Source of the DNA: Thermotogae bacterium | Lineage (GTDB): Bacteria; Thermotogota; Thermotogae; Petrotogales; Kosmotogaceae | DNA length: 13,927 nt | Assembly (NCBI GenBank): GCA_003643975.1 | Contig: QNAR01000017.1 | Coordinates: forward strand, 1 to 13,927 | Reading direction: 5' to 3' | Shown: positions 1 to 7,346 of the stretch, piece after piece | How positions within the stretch are numbered: position 1 is the stretch's first letter | How the letters are laid out: every line of letters starts with the position of its first letter | The notes under the pieces: model-generated | Databases searched by the model: none | What the model was told of the DNA's origin: nothing | The model's input: only the letters and a program-made list of their open reading frames with translations | Translations under genes and position numbers: made by a program

Positions 1-391
1 GCATATGAAATTCATCGATGATGTAAACTTTGTACCTACCCATTGAGGGCCTGTAAGAGGCGGCATCTCTGATTTTTCGGACTTCATCAATTCCCCTGTA
101 AGAAGCGGCATCTATTTCGATTACATCCATATGGCTCGAATTGTCTATTGCCTTACAGGAATCACAAATACCGCATGGCCTTTCAGAAAATTTCTCAGCA
201 GAACAATTAACTGCTTTTGCCAATATTCTTGCAGTCGTTGTTTTTCCGGTACCACGCGGACCATAAAATATATAGGCATGCGCTATATCGTTGTTGGTAA
301 TCGCGCTTTTCAGTACCTGCTTTACCTGTTCTTGCCCGACAATTTCATCAAAGTTGCGGGGTCTATACTTTCTATACAGTGCTTCTGACAA
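1..391 (-). CDS. dnaX: DNA polymerase III subunit gamma/tau, N-terminal part (cut by window edge)
   Basis: This is the clamp-loader ATPase of the replisome, which loads the sliding clamp. Reading the minus strand from a TTG at 391 gives 130 codons running off the left edge. It opens with SEALYRKYRPRNFDEIVGQE, the classic DnaX start. A Walker A motif GPRGTGKT lies at residues 44-51. A zinc module with Cys63, Cys73, Cys76 and Cys79 follows. A Walker B segment YIIDEFHM sits at 123-130, where many family members have DEVHM. An in-frame GTG at 400 is an alternative start. I prefer TTG 391 because GGTGAT lies seven bases before it, and because a TATAAT box at 413-418 would leave almost no leader for GTG 400. 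The rest of the AAA+ domain and the tau C-terminus are outside the window, so any gamma-producing frameshift cannot be judged. The gene lies downstream of pepF in the same direction. Confidence 0.95.
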   Translation of the reverse strand, partial: MSEALYRKYRPRNFDEIVGQEQVKQVLKSAITNNDIAHAYIFYGPRGTGKTTTARILAKAVNCSAEKFSERPCGICDSCKAIDNSSHMDVIEIDAASYRGIDEVRKIRDAASYRPSMGRYKVYIIDEFHM

Positions 392-412
392 GTTTATCAC
401 CACTCTGAAAGG

Positions 413-418
413 ATTATA
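413..418 (-). promoter_or_regulatory. Candidate -10 box for dnaX
   Basis: The minus strand reads a perfect TATAAT here, about 21 bases upstream of the preferred TTG start of dnaX. No good -35 hexamer is visible 17 bases further upstream, where the sequence is A-rich. Transcription from here would give a leader of roughly 15 bases, just enough to include the GGTGAT Shine-Dalgarno. The -10 is inferred from sequence alone. Confidence 0.4.
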
Positions 419-461
419 TCAAAAAAGCTTGTTCTTTTCCGCTGTTGTTTTTAAATATCCT

Positions 462-480
462 TTTCACTTATATTGTGAAA
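462..480. repeat. Inverted repeat between pepF and dnaX (6-bp arms)
   Basis: TTTCAC and GTGAAA form perfect 6-bp arms around a 7-base AT-only spacer. The dyad lies just downstream of the pepF stop and 44-62 bases upstream of the dnaX -10 candidate. No T-run follows it on either strand, so it does not look like an intrinsic terminator. An operator or a processing hairpin is possible. The CAC-N7-GTG core superficially resembles NrdR-type boxes, but the spacing is one base short by my recollection of the consensus. Confidence 0.35.
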
Positions 481-517
481 TATTTAACAATCTTCTCTTT
501 TATGAAAAATGCCGATA

Positions 518-2311
518 TTACCCCCGCTCTTGAATAAGTGTGTTTAAGAGTGTGAGTAATTTTCTTTCAACAAAGTTGAACCCGCGCTGCCAAAACCTGG
601 AATCTTTGAGGTCCACTCCTACTTTTTCAAGTAACTTTTCAGGTGAATCTGAACCTCCGCTTGAAAGCAGCTCAAGGTATTTAGGTACAAAGTTTTTGCC
701 TTCTTCAAGATATTTTTCATAAAGTGATATAACAAGTAGCTGGGCAAAATTGTACGCATAGCAATAAAATGGCGTATGAAACATATGTGGAATGCCAGCC
801 CATTCATAACCACTAAAATTGAAATATTCGATAGAATTGCCAAACATATTTTTGAGCTCTTGACGATATATATCAGATAATTCATCGAAAGTCATATATT
901 GTTCTGAAATGGCGTTGTGAGCCTCTATTTCAAAACGTGTAAACATGTTTTGTCTGTGCATTGTAGCAAACATACCCTCTAGCTTTGAGGCGACAAATGA
1001 GATTTTTTCGTTCGGGTCCTCGATTTTTTCCAGAAGATAATCCATCATTATCATTTCGGAGAAAACCGAGGCGGTCTCTGCCATTGTCAAAGGTGTGTGA
1101 TAATTTAGCATTGTTTGTTTCTGGGATAAGACGCCATGCAAGCCATGCCCCAATTCATGTGCCAGAGTCATGACATCATCCAGTTGACCTGTGAAGTTAA
1201 CCAACACATAGGGATGTGTTTTGGGGCCAACATAGTAGCAAAAAGCGCCACCTCTTTTATCAGGAAGCACAGGAGCGTGTATGTAATTTCCATCAAAGAA
1301 ATCTTTCACGATTGATGCGACTTTGCCATCGAATCTTTGCATTGCATCCAGTACCATTTCCTTTGCTTCGTCCCAGCTATATAGCCTTTTGGTTGAACCG
1401 ATTGGAGCATAAATATCGCTATGCTTTAGTTTACGCACGTTCAACAACTCGGCTTTCAATTTGTAGTATTTCTGTACTATTGTATTGTTATCCATGGTGG
1501 TTTGTATTAGCGAAGAAATGATTTCGTCAGAAACCTCGTTTTCGAAGTTTCTTGCGCTTATCGGTGCAGAAAATCCTCTGCGCTTATTTTCAATTATCCA
1601 ATCTTTTGCGATGCTGTTGTATATGTTGGTAAGAACGATTTCGTTTTCTTTTAGTCTGCCAAAAAGCAGACTGAAAGCCTTCTCTCTCAAATTCGGATTT
1701 TCATGCATTCTCAATGCCCTGAGTTGACTTTCATTCATTATCTTCTTTTTGCCATCGATTTCCACTTCGTACCTTTGAGACGATTGAAATTCGCTATAAA
1801 GCTTCGTCATTGCCTGTTTTCCAGTGAGATTTTTAAGATTGATTATTTTTTCTTCTCCTTCGGAGAGCAAAAATCTCCGACTCTTTCTTTCTTTATCGAC
1901 AAAGTGCCTGTAATTTGACAGAACATCTGAACTAAAAAGTTTTTCATACTTCTCATCGGAGAGTTGAGCTAGTTTCAACCTATGAGGAACCAGCTTGTTT
2001 TGGATTTCAGATGATATTTCTTGTGCCCTTGTGAAGAGTTTGTTAGCTTGCTGGTTAGCTGTATTTTCAGAAAGCAAGAGATAGGCATACATAACTATCC
2101 TTCCAGCCTTTTCATAAGTTTCTTCAAGCTTTTCAAAAAGCTCTTTCCATTGTTCGGGGGAAGCATCATTATTCCACAAAGTATTGAAGTCTTCAACAAT
2201 TTTGTCAACCGCACTTCTGATTTCATCTATATCCTTTTCAATTGAAGGCGATTGTTGACTTTCGTATAATTCGCTAAGGTTCCATATGATTCCTTCAGCT
2301 TTTGTACTCAT
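518..2311 (-). CDS. pepF: Oligoendopeptidase F, M3 family zinc metallopeptidase
   Basis: This is a cytosolic zinc endopeptidase that cuts short peptides, typical of the PepF branch of family M3 (about 600 residues; here 597). The zinc site is visible: HELGH at 385-389, with Glu412 in the downstream MAETASVF segment matching the third ligand position of thimet-type enzymes. The N-terminal half is helical and matches the PepF N-terminal lobe. There is no signal peptide. The ATG at 2311 is preceded by AAGGAGTG at normal spacing, which fixes the start. It is divergent from the VOC gene and lies upstream of dnaX with a spacer of about 120 bases. I see no terminator after its stop, so read-through into dnaX is possible. 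The likely role is peptide recycling. The family assignment is firm; the physiological substrate is unknown. Confidence 0.96.
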   Translation of the reverse strand: MSTKAEGIIWNLSELYESQQSPSIEKDIDEIRSAVDKIVEDFNTLWNNDASPEQWKELFEKLEETYEKAGRIVMYAYLLLSENTANQQANKLFTRAQEISSEIQNKLVPHRLKLAQLSDEKYEKLFSSDVLSNYRHFVDKERKSRRFLLSEGEEKIINLKNLTGKQAMTKLYSEFQSSQRYEVEIDGKKKIMNESQLRALRMHENPNLREKAFSLLFGRLKENEIVLTNIYNSIAKDWIIENKRRGFSAPISARNFENEVSDEIISSLIQTTMDNNTIVQKYYKLKAELLNVRKLKHSDIYAPIGSTKRLYSWDEAKEMVLDAMQRFDGKVASIVKDFFDGNYIHAPVLPDKRGGAFCYYVGPKTHPYVLVNFTGQLDDVMTLAHELGHGLHGVLSQKQTMLNYHTPLTMAETASVFSEMIMMDYLLEKIEDPNEKISFVASKLEGMFATMHRQNMFTRFEIEAHNAISEQYMTFDELSDIYRQELKNMFGNSIEYFNFSGYEWAGIPHMFHTPFYCYAYNFAQLLVISLYEKYLEEGKNFVPKYLELLSSGGSDSPEKLLEKVGVDLKDSRFWQRGFNFVERKLLTLLNTLIQERG

Positions 2312-2358
2312 GTTTTCACTCCTTAATAGTGGAAATTGTAGAGAAAAAGAATTTGTAA

Positions 2359-2397
2359 ATGATAAAATGAGGTGTTGAACCTTTTCAATTTTATCAT
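2359..2397. repeat. 10-bp perfect inverted repeat in the pepF/VOC divergent spacer
   Basis: ATGATAAAAT at 2359-2368 is exactly complementary to ATTTTATCAT at 2388-2397, with 19 bases between. A smaller TTGAA/TTCAA pair lies inside. It sits between two divergent genes, where an operator serving both promoters would be expected. Each arm also contains GATAAAAT, which resembles a -10 box, so the arms could be back-to-back promoter elements. It lacks the GC-rich stem and T-tract of a terminator. Confidence 0.5.
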
Positions 2398-2481
2398 GCT
2401 GTTGTATTTTCTCTGAACTTAATTAGGTGTGATACATGGGACACTAATCCGATAAAATTCATAAATGAGGGGATGGATAAA

Positions 2482-2856
2482 ATGAAAAGAAAGAATGTGA
2501 TTTATTATTGGGAAATTAATGCACAGAATGCTCCTGAACTTGCGAAATTTTACACCGATGTTTTCGATTGGGAATATGAGTATGAAGAGAGGAATGACTT
2601 CTTTTCTTTTAGCACAAGCGATGATAAGGGCGGAATAGATGGAGGAATTTTCACTGGAAAAGGTAAAATAAGACCTCATAGAGCTCTCTATGTACTGGTG
2701 GATAACGTAGATAATACAATCGAAAGAGTTAAACAAGCCGGAGGAACAATATTACAGGATCCCTTTGAAGCAGGAAAAGTAAAACTTGCCTTCTTTGAAG
2801 ATCCCGAAGGGCATGTGACAGGAATTGTTGAAAAATTGGAAAAACAAGAGGAATAG
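2482..2856 (+). CDS. VOC-fold (glyoxalase/bleomycin-resistance superfamily) small protein
   Basis: This 124-residue protein has the single vicinal-oxygen-chelate module layout. An opening strand YYWEINAQ is followed by a helix APELAKFYTDVFDW, then a second half VLVDNVDNTIERVKQAGG and the closing LAFFEDPEGHVTGIVE. The pattern is closest to the COG3324-type branch (WxEL start, PFEAGKV, DPEG). The usual metal-ligand histidine of the first strand is not evident and Trp-Glu occupies that region, so catalysis by a metal centre is doubtful. Many members of this branch have no known function. An upstream in-frame ATG at 2473 would put the GAGGGG Shine-Dalgarno directly against the start codon. ATG 2482 gives nine bases of spacing and is preferred. 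The gene stands alone, divergent from pepF, with a terminator candidate after it. Confidence 0.85.
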   Translation: MKRKNVIYYWEINAQNAPELAKFYTDVFDWEYEYEERNDFFSFSTSDDKGGIDGGIFTGKGKIRPHRALYVLVDNVDNTIERVKQAGGTILQDPFEAGKVKLAFFEDPEGHVTGIVEKLEKQEE

Positions 2857-2871
2857 TATTTAGCGTATGTA

Positions 2872-2959
2872 TATTGTTGTATAGTTGCTGTTTATAGCAG
2901 AAAGAGCATAACAGCGAAATGATATAGAGTATCTCAAAAATCAGTAACAGCCAACAATA
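2872..2959 (+). other. Long-range stem overlapping the terminator candidate
   Basis: TATTGTTG (2872-2879) plus GCTGTT (2887-2892) are complementary to AACAGC (2946-2951) plus CAACAATA (2952-2959). This gives 14 base pairs with one 7-base bulge on the left side. The stem interleaves with the 2905-2975 terminator stem, so the two are either mutually exclusive or form a pseudoknot. That is the geometry of an attenuator or of a structured 3' end. Its function is not known, and chance pairing in AT-rich DNA cannot be excluded. Confidence 0.3.
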
Positions 2960-2981
2960 CCAGTTATGTTATGCTTTTTTT
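2901..2981 (+). terminator. Probable intrinsic terminator after the VOC gene
   Basis: AGCATAAC at 2905-2912 pairs perfectly with GTTATGCT at 2968-2975, which runs straight into a T-tract. The flanking AAAG/TTTTT can lengthen the stem to about 12 pairs. The loop is long (about 55 bases) and the stem is AT-rich, so it is weaker than a textbook terminator. It sits about 50-120 bases after the VOC stop, as expected for ending that transcript. Confidence 0.5.
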
Positions 2982-3250
2982 ATTCTCTGCGCAATTGCCT
3001 TAATTAAATTCTAGAGTAAGCTCATATTCTGCTCCTATTTTGCTTTTTTACAAAGTTCGAAGGCAAAAGCTTGCCTAACCACTCAATAATCTTCATAATA
3101 TCGCCTTTTGTAAGTTCTTATGGCACCATAGGAATTTTGGGGGGCGCTTTTCTATGACACCTTAAGCATAAAGCATTCTTTATACTTGCTGCATATAACT
3201 GATTTTTTTTATTTGCACATTTAGGGTAAAATTTTTTTGGTGGTGATTCT

Positions 3251-5929
3251 ATGAATGAGAACGCAAAGAGAATACTCACGGAAATATCCTCCCTCGGGAA
3301 GCGCTTTTTGCTTTCTGAAGTATTGTCAATTTTTAGCAGCAAATATCCTGATAATCAACTGCTAAAGACTATTGAAGCAGCAAAGACCGAGGGAATACTG
3401 AAAGAGAAAAAGGGAATCTTTTGCTTTCAGGATGATGAATGGAAAAAATTCTATGAAAGTACTGATACAAACGAAAAAGACCATCTGGAGCTAGCTTTAC
3501 AGAGACAACTGCCGGAGGGGATAAAATTTCATCTTGAAAACAGCCATTGTTCCAAGAGGACTTTTGCCGCGGCTCTACTCTGGCAGATACGGAAAGACTA
3601 CTATAATTGGCTACCAAAAGATAAGCTGCTGAAAAAAATAGAAGCTGTGGATTACATTTTAGGATATGAAAACTGGGCGAGCTTGAGCTTGAAAGCCCGT
3701 TTGATAGCCCTTGATTACAAAAAAATCGCCACACGGAGATTAATAGAAAAATGGCTTCGTGGCAATTTTCACGTTGATTGCATGAATTTTCTAAGAATAC
3801 TGAAAATTCATCTTGACAAACAGCATTTTTTGGAGCTTGTTTCTGAAAGAACAGAAGGGAAATTAACAGATTATCAGAAGATTGTGTTGCAATTTTATCT
3901 GTTGGATACCAAGAATATAAAAAATCTTTCAAAAGCAGATCTTGAGAAGCTGGAAATACTCAACAAAGAGTCAAAAACAATATCACCACAATACGCACGG
4001 TTGAAGATTGCGATTTTGAATCTCTTTGCAGGATACTTTGGCACAAAAGAACTTGTGAAGGGCAAGCTATTCCTTGAAATGGCTTTGAAAATAGCGAAGG
4101 AATTTAATCTTAAGGATTGGATAGCAAAGCTTTATAATAATTTAAGCCTTTACTATGAAGAAGATTTCAAGGCTTATTCTGAAGAGCTTAAGCTCAACGC
4201 AATTGAAGTAGCTGGAGAAATTAACGATTATGACACTGCAGCATTCATCGCTGTCAATCTGGCATATAGTTATTTAGCCTCTGGTGAAAAAATCCTTCTG
4301 AATAAATTGATGAAGAAAATAAACGCTTACGTGAAAACAACGAATAACCCAGAAATAAAATCTCGCATTTTGGAATTTAAAAGCCTTACAGCGTTGTACA
4401 ATGGAAATTCCGATGAGTTTGAAAGGTGCCTTGCTGAGTATGAAGCCAATTTCGAGATAACGAAAGATCCACGAGTGCTTTCAAAAAAATATTTCACCAA
4501 TGTGCTTAAAATTTTATTTCACATTATCAACGGTGATATAAAAGCCATTCAAAGCGTTTTTGAAAACCTCACCGATGCTGAATATCTTGAAGATGATGAA
4601 CGAAAGTTTCTCGAAATTACCAAGATAGGACTTAGTAACCCAACAGAAGCCTATATGCTTTTCAGAAAATATCGTAAGGGGATGCGCTTTTTTGTTGAGG
4701 AAACGCTCTTGTTTTTAGCACAAATCCTTCCTGAGAGTTTTCTGGAGGATTTTAGGGAATTTTCATTTTCGCAACTTGCTTATTCGCGAAAAAGAGGGCT
4801 ACTCCTCTCTCAGGCACAGATATATCACGCGATAGGACTAGCTGCTTATAAATCAGATATGCAACACGATGTCATACGTTATATGAGGTTTGCTGCTTCT
4901 TTGTATGACGCATCTGGCATGAATAACCTTTCACGGAAACTGAGAAATCTTTTCCTGAATAGTGAAGCCTTTGTTGACCTAATGATAAAAGTCAAGGAAA
5001 ATCTTGAAAAAGCTGGAATAGACAAGCACCTCTTAAATGATTTAAATAACTCTGTGCTTAGTGCAAATGATTCCCTGAGGTTCATAGGGCGGATAATGGC
5101 AGTTGTTCTTTCATTTGCAAATGCCGAAAATTTTAATGAGCTTGCTGAAGTGATCTTCAAGAGCCTTCTGGAAGAATTCCCTGCAAACGTTGGGAGATTC
5201 GAATTTGGCAAAGGCAATGTTGAAATATGCACCTTTGGAACAGGTGAAATTCCTACATTTGACACACTATATACCCCTGAACCCTTCTATGTTTCTTACA
5301 GTTTTTACGTTGGAAATAATGACAAGGCAAAGCTGGAATTGTATAATCCTGAACAAAAGGTCGACCAGCTCACTATTCAAAAGTTCTACAACCTGATGGT
5401 TCACTTAGAACCGATTATAGAACTGATGCTGTTGAATTTCAGTAGATATAGAATGGCTATTAGAGACGAACTTACAGGGTTGTACACAAGATGGTATTTT
5501 GAAGAAAGGTTTAAAGAGGAATTTGCCAGAGCAAACAGAACCGGTGAAATATTTTCGCTTATCTTTTGTGACCTTGATGATTTCAAGAAGATAAACGACA
5601 ATTATGGCCATAAAACTGGCGATGAAGTATTGAAAAACGTGGCGCGAATTTTTATGAAAAATGCACGGGAAACTGACATTATCTGCCGCTTCGGCGGTGA
5701 AGAATTTGTCTTTTTACTTCCTGGTACCTCACATAACGGTGCAAAAATCTTTGCCGAGCGTTTGAGAGAGTCAATTGAGAATGCTCGAATCAATGTTTCT
5801 GTGACAGGAAGTTTCGGAGTTGTTACATATCCCTCGCCTTATATTTCATCGCGCGAAGAAATCCTCAGGATAGCCGACGATCTATGCTACAAAGCTAAAA
5901 AAGCTGGAAAAAACTCTGTGAAAGGGTGA
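3251..5929 (+). CDS. Diguanylate cyclase with N-terminal helical (TPR-like) and GAF-like sensory regions
   Basis: This 892-residue soluble protein probably makes c-di-GMP from two GTP. The C-terminal GGDEF domain starts near LTGLY at 741. CDLDDFKKIN carries the metal-binding Asp774. The active-site loop is RFGGEEF with GGEEF at 815-819. RETD at 806-809, five residues before GGEEF, is an inhibitory I-site, which suggests product feedback. Residues 1-60 resemble a winged-helix module. Residues about 70-560 are almost entirely amphipathic helices with TPR-like character (for example 250-345). Residues about 595-735 look like a GAF-type sensor. No transmembrane segment is visible. The ATG follows GGTGGTGA, and an in-frame TAA at 3227-3229 rules out a longer product. 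The winged-helix plus helical repeat layout recalls the back half of STAND/MalT-type regulators, but the NTPase domain is absent. It leads the nine-gene array; its signal is unknown. Confidence 0.93.
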   Translation: MNENAKRILTEISSLGKRFLLSEVLSIFSSKYPDNQLLKTIEAAKTEGILKEKKGIFCFQDDEWKKFYESTDTNEKDHLELALQRQLPEGIKFHLENSHCSKRTFAAALLWQIRKDYYNWLPKDKLLKKIEAVDYILGYENWASLSLKARLIALDYKKIATRRLIEKWLRGNFHVDCMNFLRILKIHLDKQHFLELVSERTEGKLTDYQKIVLQFYLLDTKNIKNLSKADLEKLEILNKESKTISPQYARLKIAILNLFAGYFGTKELVKGKLFLEMALKIAKEFNLKDWIAKLYNNLSLYYEEDFKAYSEELKLNAIEVAGEINDYDTAAFIAVNLAYSYLASGEKILLNKLMKKINAYVKTTNNPEIKSRILEFKSLTALYNGNSDEFERCLAEYEANFEITKDPRVLSKKYFTNVLKILFHIINGDIKAIQSVFENLTDAEYLEDDERKFLEITKIGLSNPTEAYMLFRKYRKGMRFFVEETLLFLAQILPESFLEDFREFSFSQLAYSRKRGLLLSQAQIYHAIGLAAYKSDMQHDVIRYMRFAASLYDASGMNNLSRKLRNLFLNSEAFVDLMIKVKENLEKAGIDKHLLNDLNNSVLSANDSLRFIGRIMAVVLSFANAENFNELAEVIFKSLLEEFPANVGRFEFGKGNVEICTFGTGEIPTFDTLYTPEPFYVSYSFYVGNNDKAKLELYNPEQKVDQLTIQKFYNLMVHLEPIIELMLLNFSRYRMAIRDELTGLYTRWYFEERFKEEFARANRTGEIFSLIFCDLDDFKKINDNYGHKTGDEVLKNVARIFMKNARETDIICRFGGEEFVFLLPGTSHNGAKIFAERLRESIENARINVSVTGSFGVVTYPSPYISSREEILRIADDLCYKAKKAGKNSVKG

Positions 5930-5933
5930 TTTT

Positions 5934-6701
5934 TTGCACAAAGCCTGGGAGTATTACGATGAAATAGCCAGTAGGTATGATTACATGTATGAAGAACCCT
6001 ATTGGGTTCTTTATCATATGCTTTTAGAAAAACTCGTCTCTGATCAAAACATAAAGGGAAAGATTCTCGATCTGGGAACGGGAACAGGTCGCTGGGCTAT
6101 CAAGTTGGCTGAAGAAGGGGCGGATATAGTAGCTGTTGATCCTTCTGAGAAAATGCTATCGGTTGCAAAGATGAAAGCCCGGTTGAATGATGTAAAAATC
6201 GAATTCATAAACGCAAAAGGCGAAGCACTTCCGTTTGAAAATGCCACCTTTGATTCTGTTTTGGCCATGGGGGATGTTATTTCATATTGTGAATCACCAC
6301 AGGAATTGCTTTTAGAAATCAACAGGGTTTTGAAACCAGAGGGAAAGTTTCTTGCCACTGTAGATAATGCTTTTGCTTTTTTACAAGATTTTGTGTCGAA
6401 TATTGAGTCAAGAAATGCGGAGAAATTTCTTAACGATAGAAGAGTATTAATTGGGGACAGCACTGTAAGCCGCATTCATTTCCACACAATACCGTTTTTC
6501 CCGGAAGACATTCAATCCTTACTGTCTGAAACGGGGTTTGAGCTCACTGATATGGCTGGAATGGTGGTTTTTGCTCCATATGACGAGAAAAAATTGGCGA
6601 GAAACCTTGAAAACGCTTTGATATGGGAGTACAGATTTTGTAGAGAACATCAACTTTTTGGAAGAGCAGAGCATTTATTCTTCACCGCAATGAAAGGATG
6701 A
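5934..6701 (+). CDS. Class I SAM-dependent methyltransferase
   Basis: This 255-residue Rossmann-fold methyltransferase is of the Methyltransf_11/UbiE-like type. The SAM-binding motif I ILDLGTGTG is at 44-52 and the acidic ribose-binding residue is Asp69 in VAVDPS. Motif IV is FDSVLAMGDVI at 106-116 and the post-core RVLKPEG is at 131-137. The N-terminal segment WEYYDEIASRYDYMYEEPYW is typical of small-molecule methylases. The C-terminal third (160-255) is likely the substrate lid, and its substrate cannot be named from sequence. The start is a TTG four bases after the cyclase stop. Its Shine-Dalgarno GGGTGAT overlaps that stop, so translation is probably coupled. A link to quinone methylation is only one possibility, because no other quinone genes are present here. 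Confidence 0.9.
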   Translation: MHKAWEYYDEIASRYDYMYEEPYWVLYHMLLEKLVSDQNIKGKILDLGTGTGRWAIKLAEEGADIVAVDPSEKMLSVAKMKARLNDVKIEFINAKGEALPFENATFDSVLAMGDVISYCESPQELLLEINRVLKPEGKFLATVDNAFAFLQDFVSNIESRNAEKFLNDRRVLIGDSTVSRIHFHTIPFFPEDIQSLLSETGFELTDMAGMVVFAPYDEKKLARNLENALIWEYRFCREHQLFGRAEHLFFTAMKG

Positions 6702-6707
6702 TTATTC

Positions 6708-7337
6708 ATGCCAAAAGGCTCCTTAAAAACGGTTTTTGGAACTTTCTTTCTGATTGCAATAATAATTTCGTTTGCTTTTTCCATTATTTCAATATTGAAG
6801 CTCGACGAGTTGAGAGAGAGTTTGAGTATCCTTGAATCAAAAACAACAGAGAATATTCGAAAACTAAATGAAGATACAAATGCCGAAATCAATGCGATAA
6901 AGCGCCTTATATCTGGTGGTGGGCCTATTGAAGATTATCTTGTAGCCAGAAATTTCATTGAAAACACTGAAACTGACCTTAGGATGATTTTGACGGAACT
7001 GCAAGAAAATCCCGAAAGACCTTACTTCAGGATTTTTGTTGCGGGAAATAAAGAAGTGTGGGTCGGATTCAAAGATAATGCAGAGGAAAGCAAGTATAGC
7101 TATCAGAAAAATTTCAAACCCGGATTATCAAAAGAGAAGTTCTTCTATCTTAAAGCACCGTTGCTTGAAACAGGTTATACAATTACGCTTACAAAAGATG
7201 CTTACATAAAAACAGCTATTCCTGACGCTGTATATTTGCTTTTCTTTGGATTTAACAGCGCGAAAATCGCAAAAATGCCTGATGGCGAAGTTCGCAATCT
7301 AACCAAGGATTTCAATCTATATATCCCCGGAGAGTAG
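6708..7337 (+). CDS. Membrane-anchored coiled-coil protein of unknown function
   Basis: I do not recognise a family for this 209-residue protein. Residues 8-30 form one strong hydrophobic segment after a short basic N-terminus, so it is probably a signal anchor with the rest outside the cytoplasm. Residues about 33-68 are charged and heptad-like, consistent with a coiled coil. A GGG break at 70-72 follows. The remaining 130 residues mix strands and helices and are rich in aromatics and lysine, with segments such as FRIFVAGNKEVWVGF and APLLETGYTITLTKDAYI; this looks like a small beta-rich folded domain. There are no cysteines and no lipobox. The ATG follows GAAAGGATGAT six bases after the methyltransferase stop. 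Alternatives include an envelope adaptor or a sensor without a signalling domain. Confidence 0.8.
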   Translation: MPKGSLKTVFGTFFLIAIIISFAFSIISILKLDELRESLSILESKTTENIRKLNEDTNAEINAIKRLISGGGPIEDYLVARNFIENTETDLRMILTELQENPERPYFRIFVAGNKEVWVGFKDNAEESKYSYQKNFKPGLSKEKFFYLKAPLLETGYTITLTKDAYIKTAIPDAVYLLFFGFNSAKIAKMPDGEVRNLTKDFNLYIPGE

Positions 7338-7346
7338 GAGGAGAAA

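Larger units (their letters stand above)
2857..3250. other. 394-base non-coding spacer between the VOC gene and the cyclase gene
   Basis: No convincing protein gene was found on either strand. The stretch contains a terminator candidate (2901-2981) and a competing stem (2872-2959). It also has a 6-bp hairpin AGGCAA/TTGCCT at 3061-3076 and a TATGG/CCATA dyad at 3119-3130. At the right end, a TAAAAT at 3227-3232 could be a -10, though no -35 matches it. GGTGGTGA at 3239-3246 is the ribosome binding site of the next gene. A 24-codon minus-strand ORF (3022-3096) is possible but unproven. Confidence 0.6.

Noticed and set aside
131..533. Two plus-strand ORFs near the left edge
   Set aside because: The first lies antisense to dnaX, whose motifs are unmistakable. 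The second mostly covers AT-rich spacer and shows no coding pattern.
3061..3076. AGGCAA/TTGCCT hairpin as a terminator
   Set aside because: The stem has only six pairs and no T-tract follows on either strand.
3118..3342. Minus-strand ORF whose end reads LCLRCHRK, resembling a heme-type CxxCH
   Set aside because: It overlaps the confident cyclase start in antisense, has no Shine-Dalgarno or family pattern, and a lone CxxCH in a 74-residue frame is expected by chance.
3369..3932. 187-codon minus-strand ORF inside the cyclase gene
   Set aside because: It is antisense to a strongly supported coding frame. Its serine- and leucine-rich composition is typical of a shadow, and no domain is recognisable.
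6044..6475. 143-codon minus-strand ORF inside the methyltransferase gene
   Set aside because: It mirrors the methyltransferase frame, with serine- and alanine-rich shadow composition and no start signal.
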